Below, piece after piece: positions 60,062-64,000 of a stretch of DNA of 64,000 bases. The DNA comes from Phycisphaeraceae bacterium. GTDB lineage: Bacteria; Planctomycetota; Phycisphaerae; Phycisphaerales; UBA1924. The notes below the pieces were generated by a model that was not told the origin of the DNA, did no database searches, and worked only from the letters and a program-made list of their open reading frames with translations. Each line of letters opens with the position of its first letter. Positions within the stretch are counted from its first letter, which is position 1. The stretch lies in the NCBI GenBank assembly GCA_007693965.1, contig RECQ01000032.1, forward strand, positions 1-64,000, read 5' to 3'. A program made the translations under genes and the position numbers.

Positions 60062-61437
60062 GCCAGTTCAACAGCCAGGAAGAGTTCACCACCGACGCAG
60101 CGAATGTGGACGAGATGGGCGCCCTCATGGACCCGGCCCAGCAATCGCTCGCCGACGCCCTGCGCATCACGTTTCGCGTGTTGCAGGTGGTCATGGCGCT
60201 GCTGGTCGCCCTCTTTCTCGGCAGTGGCTTTCAGACCATCGAGGAGTCGGAGCGCGGCATCAAGCTGGTCTTCGGACGCGTGGTGCAGGATGACATCCCC
60301 CCCGGCGTCACCTGGAACTGGCCTTTCCCCATCGGCGAGATGGTGAAGGTCCGCACCGGTGAGCAGCGCACATTCATCAACGACAAGTTCGGCCCGCAGC
60401 TCACACAGGAAGACCGGATGCGCCCCATCGCCCGCGTGGTTGGGCGAGCTTTCCAGCTCAACCCTTCGGAAGTCGGGTCCGTCATCACCGCCGACAGCGC
60501 TATTGCGCATACGTGGTGGAACGTCATCTGGCGACGCGATCAGCCCGCATTGAACACACGCAACGTGCATCAACCTGACGAAGAACGCATCGTGCGCGCC
60601 GCCGTTCACCGCGGCGTGGTGCGGGCGCTCGCTGAGATCGAGATCGACGACCTGCTCAAGCAGCGCACCACCGACGAGGTGGTCACCGGCGAGAGCTCGC
60701 TGGACGCCCGCGTCCGTCGCATTGCTCAGGAGACGCTGGATGCTTTCGGCGCCGGAGTGCGCATCGAACGCGTGAGCCTTGTCGAGAAGTCGCCGCCGGG
60801 TCAGACGCTGAACGCCTTCCAGCAGGTCACGACCGCTGAAAACCGCGCCGCCACACGGCGCGAACAGGCCGAGCAGGCCTCCCGCGAAGTGCTCAACAGC
60901 GTCGCCGGTGAGGCCCACTCCGTCCTGCTCGACCTCATCGACGATTACGAACGCGCCATCGAACTCGCAGACGACGCCGAGGCCGAGCGCATCCTCGCCA
61001 CCATCGACCGCATGATCGACGGCGAAATCGTCGAGATCAACGGGGTTTCCTACTCAGTTCGTGGCCAGGTCACCTCCGTCATCAACCGAGCCCGCCAGTA
61101 TCGCACCAACATCGTCTCCAACATCAGGTCGCGCGTGGCCACGTATGAGACCAAGTTCCCGCTCTACAGCGAGAACCCGGAGCTCTTCGTCGCCCGCGAG
61201 TGGCGCCCCGCCTACGAGGCGTTCCTCACCGGCGGCCTGGTCGAGATTCAGCTCGTTTCTCCCGAGGCGGATGTCGAGATATGGCTGAACCGCGATCCCG
61301 AGATCTACCGAGAGCGCGAACGCGCTGAGCACGGTCGCGAAGCCCGCGAGGCGTTCGAGGAGATGGACGAGCGCCGTGAGCGGGCATTCCGCGATCAGCA
61401 GCGCCGCGAACGTCTCCAGGGGCGCCCGAACCAATGA
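60058..61437 (+). CDS. SPFH/band-7 protein (HflK-like)
   Basis: 459 aa; ATG 60058 has GGAG 10 nt upstream and overlaps the HflC-like stop. One membrane helix near residues 40-58 (VLQVVMALLVALFLGSGFQT), then the band-7 domain: ESERGIKLVFGRVVQDDIPP, GVTWNWPFPIGEMVKVRTGE, and a helical region with TTAENRAATRREQAEQASRE (HflK-like). An insertion of about 65 residues (HTWWNVIWRRDQPALNTRNV) precedes the oligomerisation part. The C-terminus is highly charged (RERERAEHGREAREAFEEMD). Confidence 0.9.
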   Translation: MSQFNSQEEFTTDAANVDEMGALMDPAQQSLADALRITFRVLQVVMALLVALFLGSGFQTIEESERGIKLVFGRVVQDDIPPGVTWNWPFPIGEMVKVRTGEQRTFINDKFGPQLTQEDRMRPIARVVGRAFQLNPSEVGSVITADSAIAHTWWNVIWRRDQPALNTRNVHQPDEERIVRAAVHRGVVRALAEIEIDDLLKQRTTDEVVTGESSLDARVRRIAQETLDAFGAGVRIERVSLVEKSPPGQTLNAFQQVTTAENRAATRREQAEQASREVLNSVAGEAHSVLLDLIDDYERAIELADDAEAERILATIDRMIDGEIVEINGVSYSVRGQVTSVINRARQYRTNIVSNIRSRVATYETKFPLYSENPELFVAREWRPAYEAFLTGGLVEIQLVSPEADVEIWLNRDPEIYRERERAEHGREAREAFEEMDERRERAFRDQQRRERLQGRPNQ

Positions 61438-61481
61438 TCCGCACGAACGGCGCCGCGTTGCGCCGAGGGAGAGTGTGAACG

Positions 61482-62801
61482 ATGGCCCAGGCATCAGCCG
61501 CGACCGCCGGCGCCTCCACCAGGATCAGTCGAGCCGCACGCGCCGAGCAACCCGTCGTCGTGACGCAGGGGCTCACCAAGATTTTCCGGGATTTCTGGAT
61601 GCGATCCCGCGTGCGCGCGGTCGACAACCTTGATATGGAGATCCATCAGCACGAGATCTTCGGCCTCCTCGGCCCCAACGGCTCCGGCAAGTCGACCACG
61701 ATCAAGATTCTGCTGGGGCTGCTCCACAAGACGAGCGGCCGGGTCGCCGTCTTCGGGAAGCCGCCGTCGGATGTCGCGGTGAAGAGGCGCATCGGCGTGC
61801 TCCCGGAAGAGTCTTACCTCTATCCCTTCCTCAACGCCCGCGAGACGCTCGATTATTACGGCAAGCTCTTCGAGCTCGATCATCGCGTCCGCCGTAAGCG
61901 CATCGATGAACTGCTGGACATGGTCGGCCTCACCGCCGTGCAGTTCCGTCAGGTGAAGGAATACTCCAAGGGCATGCAGCGCCGCATCGGCATCGCCCAG
62001 GCGCTCATCAACGACCCCGAGTTTCTCATTCTCGATGAGCCCACCACCGGCCTCGACCCCATCGGCTCGCGCCAGATCAAGGATCTCATCCTCGACCTCG
62101 GCCGCCGTGGCAAGACCATCCTGCTCTCCAGCCACCAGCTCTCCGATGTGGAGGACTGCGTCGATCGTCTCGTCATCCTCTACGGCGGCAAGAAGCGGGC
62201 CCAGGGAACTTGCGACGAGCTTCTCGTCGCTCGCGAGCGAATGACCATCGAGACCGACATTCTGGATGAGCAGACCATTGAAGAAATCGATCGCGTGCTG
62301 CGCGAGCGCACCGGCTCCGCCATCACCCGTGTCTCCAAGCCGCGCCAGAAGCTCGAGGAGCTCTTCATCGACATCGTCGAGCGGGCCCGGGCAGAGCGCA
62401 TCGAGACCAGCGGCGCCGTCGCCGGCGGTCAGACCGCCTCCTTCCTCCTCGGTGAAGTCAGCGATCAGACCGAGGGCGACGCTTTGATCGACAGGCTCGT
62501 TGCCGAAGCCCCGCCGGCGCCGCAGAAGCAGCAGCCCGAGCAGCCGGCGCAACCACAAACACCCACAGGCCCCGATGCAGTGCTGATCGACGACCTGCTC
62601 TCGACGCCCGAGGAGGTCGAGGACGCCGAGGAGGCCACTGTCTCAGTCGATCGCGGCGACGACGCACCCCGACGCCGCCAGCCCGAGGCGTCTCCCGCGA
62701 AGCGTCCCGACGATTTCGATGAAGATCTGATCCGCTCTCTCATCGACACCGAGAAGAGTGCGGACAATGAGAAGCCGGAGAGCCGCGGAGGCGAGAGGTG
62801 A
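61482..62801 (+). CDS. ABC transporter ATP-binding protein with extended C-terminus
   Basis: 439 aa. The ATPase domain is residues about 25-260: Walker A GLLGPNGSGKSTTIKILLGL, signature EYSKGMQRRIGIAQALINDP (SKGMQ in place of SGGQ), Walker B FLILDEPTTGLDPIGS and switch His in LLSSHQLSDVEDC. The first 24 residues are an Ala/Thr-rich lead. After about residue 310 a Pro/Gln and acidic region of about 130 residues follows (disordered, e.g. PQKQQPEQPAQPQTPTGP), unusual for this family. GGGAGAG is 9 nt before ATG 61482. The stop overlaps the next permease start (GTGA), so the two form one transporter. Confidence 0.93.
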   Translation: MAQASAATAGASTRISRAARAEQPVVVTQGLTKIFRDFWMRSRVRAVDNLDMEIHQHEIFGLLGPNGSGKSTTIKILLGLLHKTSGRVAVFGKPPSDVAVKRRIGVLPEESYLYPFLNARETLDYYGKLFELDHRVRRKRIDELLDMVGLTAVQFRQVKEYSKGMQRRIGIAQALINDPEFLILDEPTTGLDPIGSRQIKDLILDLGRRGKTILLSSHQLSDVEDCVDRLVILYGGKKRAQGTCDELLVARERMTIETDILDEQTIEEIDRVLRERTGSAITRVSKPRQKLEELFIDIVERARAERIETSGAVAGGQTASFLLGEVSDQTEGDALIDRLVAEAPPAPQKQQPEQPAQPQTPTGPDAVLIDDLLSTPEEVEDAEEATVSVDRGDDAPRRRQPEASPAKRPDDFDEDLIRSLIDTEKSADNEKPESRGGER

Positions 62802-64000
62802 ATCTGCCGGAGCTTCCAGGCCGTCTGAACCGGCTTCAGCAGTCGCTCCGATTCAAGATCGCTGCGACCATCGTGCTGGTTGCGCTGGCGATCACGCTGT
62901 TCTCAGCGTGGTTTCTCTACATGCACGCCCCCGCCGCTTCAGAGCGAGCGGAGCGTGAAACCGCCGCGTGGGTTGAACGAGGCGATGCCGCTGCTCAGGC
63001 GGGGGAGCGCGTCGCGCCCCGCATCGACGCCACCGCGTTGCAGGAGGTGCTCGGCTCACGTGAGGCGACGCTCAGCGTCGCGCTCGGCGTCGCCCTCGTC
63101 ACCGGACTGGCGTGCCTGGTCGTCTGGCTGGGCGCGGGGCTGACCTACATGGGGCTGATCGCCGCGGGCGGCGCGATCGCGGCGCCGCTGCTCCATTTTG
63201 AATCCACACGGTCCTTCGGGCAGCTTCTCGCCGGGGTCATCATCCTCACCGCCAGCTTCACCGTGCTGATGCAGGCGCTGCGGACCGCCCTCTCCGGCGG
63301 CACGCCGATCATCGCGATCGCGCGCAACGTCGTGAACGAGGCGGTGCGGATGAAGATCAGCCTGATCTTCATCGTCCTGCTCATTCTGCTGCTTGCGGCG
63401 CTGCCGGGCCTGTTGGATGAAGCCCAGCCGCTGCGGAACCGGGTGCGGTCCTTCATGCAGTACGGAGTGAGCGGCGCCTTCTGGACGCTGGCGCTGATGA
63501 CGCTCTTCTTCTCCGCCGCCACCATCGCCTTCGAGCAGCGCGACCGCATCATCTGGCAGACCATGTCCAAGCCCGTGCGGCACGCCGAATACATTCTTGG
63601 CAAGTGGGTGGGCGTGATGGCGATCAACGCCGTGCTGCTCTCGGTGTCGGCGTCGGGCGTCTTTCTCTTCACCGAGTACATGCGCAACCAGCCCGCGATC
63701 GGCGAAGAGCGACCCTTCGTCAACGCCGACGGCTCCGCGAATCCGACCCGTGATCGCCTCCTGCTGCACTCTGAAGTGCTGGTGGCGCGCGTCGGGGTTG
63801 AGCCTGAGCCGCCCGAGATTCGCCGGGAGGATGTTGAGCAGTCCGTCGAACGCGCCATTCGCGAAGGTCTGGAGCGCGATGCTGAGCTGGCCGACAGCCC
63901 GCGCCAACTCGACCAGCTCCGAAGACGCATCGAGCAAGAACAGATGGAAATCTGGCATCGGCAGGCCAGGTCCGTCGAGCCGGGACAGGCGAGGCGATAC
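62798..64000 (+). CDS. ABC-2 type permease, partial at window edge
   Basis: 401 codons open to the edge from GTG 62798, which overlaps the ATPase stop as GTGA with GGAGG upstream. Hydrophobic helices: IAATIVLVALAITLFSAWFL, ALGVALVTGLACLVVWLGAG, AGVIILTASFTVLMQAL, ISLIFIVLLILLLAALPGLL, TLALMTLFFSAATIAF and GVMAINAVLLSVSASGVFLF. The motif RDRIIWQTMSKPVRHAEYIL, then GKWVGVM, matches the permease at 55180. A large charged soluble region follows at the visible end (EIRREDVEQSVERAIREGLE). The remainder lies outside the window. Confidence 0.85.
   Translation, partial: MNLPELPGRLNRLQQSLRFKIAATIVLVALAITLFSAWFLYMHAPAASERAERETAAWVERGDAAAQAGERVAPRIDATALQEVLGSREATLSVALGVALVTGLACLVVWLGAGLTYMGLIAAGGAIAAPLLHFESTRSFGQLLAGVIILTASFTVLMQALRTALSGGTPIIAIARNVVNEAVRMKISLIFIVLLILLLAALPGLLDEAQPLRNRVRSFMQYGVSGAFWTLALMTLFFSAATIAFEQRDRIIWQTMSKPVRHAEYILGKWVGVMAINAVLLSVSASGVFLFTEYMRNQPAIGEERPFVNADGSANPTRDRLLLHSEVLVARVGVEPEPPEIRREDVEQSVERAIREGLERDAELADSPRQLDQLRRRIEQEQMEIWHRQARSVEPGQARRY

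Overview
The window is a GC-rich bacterial chromosome segment with no phage, insertion sequence or CRISPR array. I infer a planctomycete, most likely of the Phycisphaerae, because of a planctomycete-type secreted cytochrome domain with a CX4CH motif, ribosomal proteins with long extra tails, broken-up versions of standard ribosomal operons, many small lipoproteins, and a dispersed repeat whose translation contains EPEAQAR. No 16S rRNA gene is present to confirm this.

Layout. 1-3513: accessory genes (edge fragment of a membrane-anchored protein, NAD(P)HX epimerase, an amidohydrolase-fold protein that has lost its metal ligands, a secreted repeat/TPR-like protein). 3722-15244: rplK-rplA-rplJ-rplL-rpoB-[lipoprotein]-rpoC, with an attenuator-like hairpin between rplL and rpoB and a terminator after rpoC. 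15280-23343: zinc-ribbon membrane proteins, metK, rsmD, truB, tRNA-Ser(GGA), small lipoproteins and a dihydrouridine synthase, with three heptanucleotide tandem repeats. 23842-31394: chemotaxis cluster cheB-cheW-cheR-cheA-cheX-cheY plus a FapA-like gene, without a receptor gene. 31458-37041: secreted cytochrome-like protein, coiled-coil lipoprotein, plant-type ferredoxin-NADP reductase and a secreted protein of unknown role. 37457-53162: the S10, spc and alpha ribosomal clusters fused into one run ending in rpoA-rplQ and a clear terminator. 53271-64000: pheS, a membrane protein with an apparent frameshift in a C7 run, and a cluster of three SPFH/band-7 membrane proteins placed between two related ABC-2 permeases and next to an ABC ATPase.

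How the parts work together. The two ribosomal/RNA polymerase blocks supply beta, beta' and alpha subunits, 26 ribosomal proteins, IF-1 and SecY. Several expected neighbours are missing (secE-nusG before rplK; rpsL-rpsG-fusA-tuf before rpsJ; rpmD, adk, map and rpsD inside the spc/alpha run). Six of the ribosomal proteins carry unusual additions, the most striking being a helix-turn-helix-like domain in front of L22. The che cluster can transmit and adapt a signal but takes its receptors from elsewhere. The SPFH trio plus ABC exporter is the best candidate here for an undescribed membrane system.

Limits. Start codons were chosen by Shine-Dalgarno spacing and family knowledge. Promoters are by eye only. 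Family assignments come from motifs recognised in the translation, not from searches.
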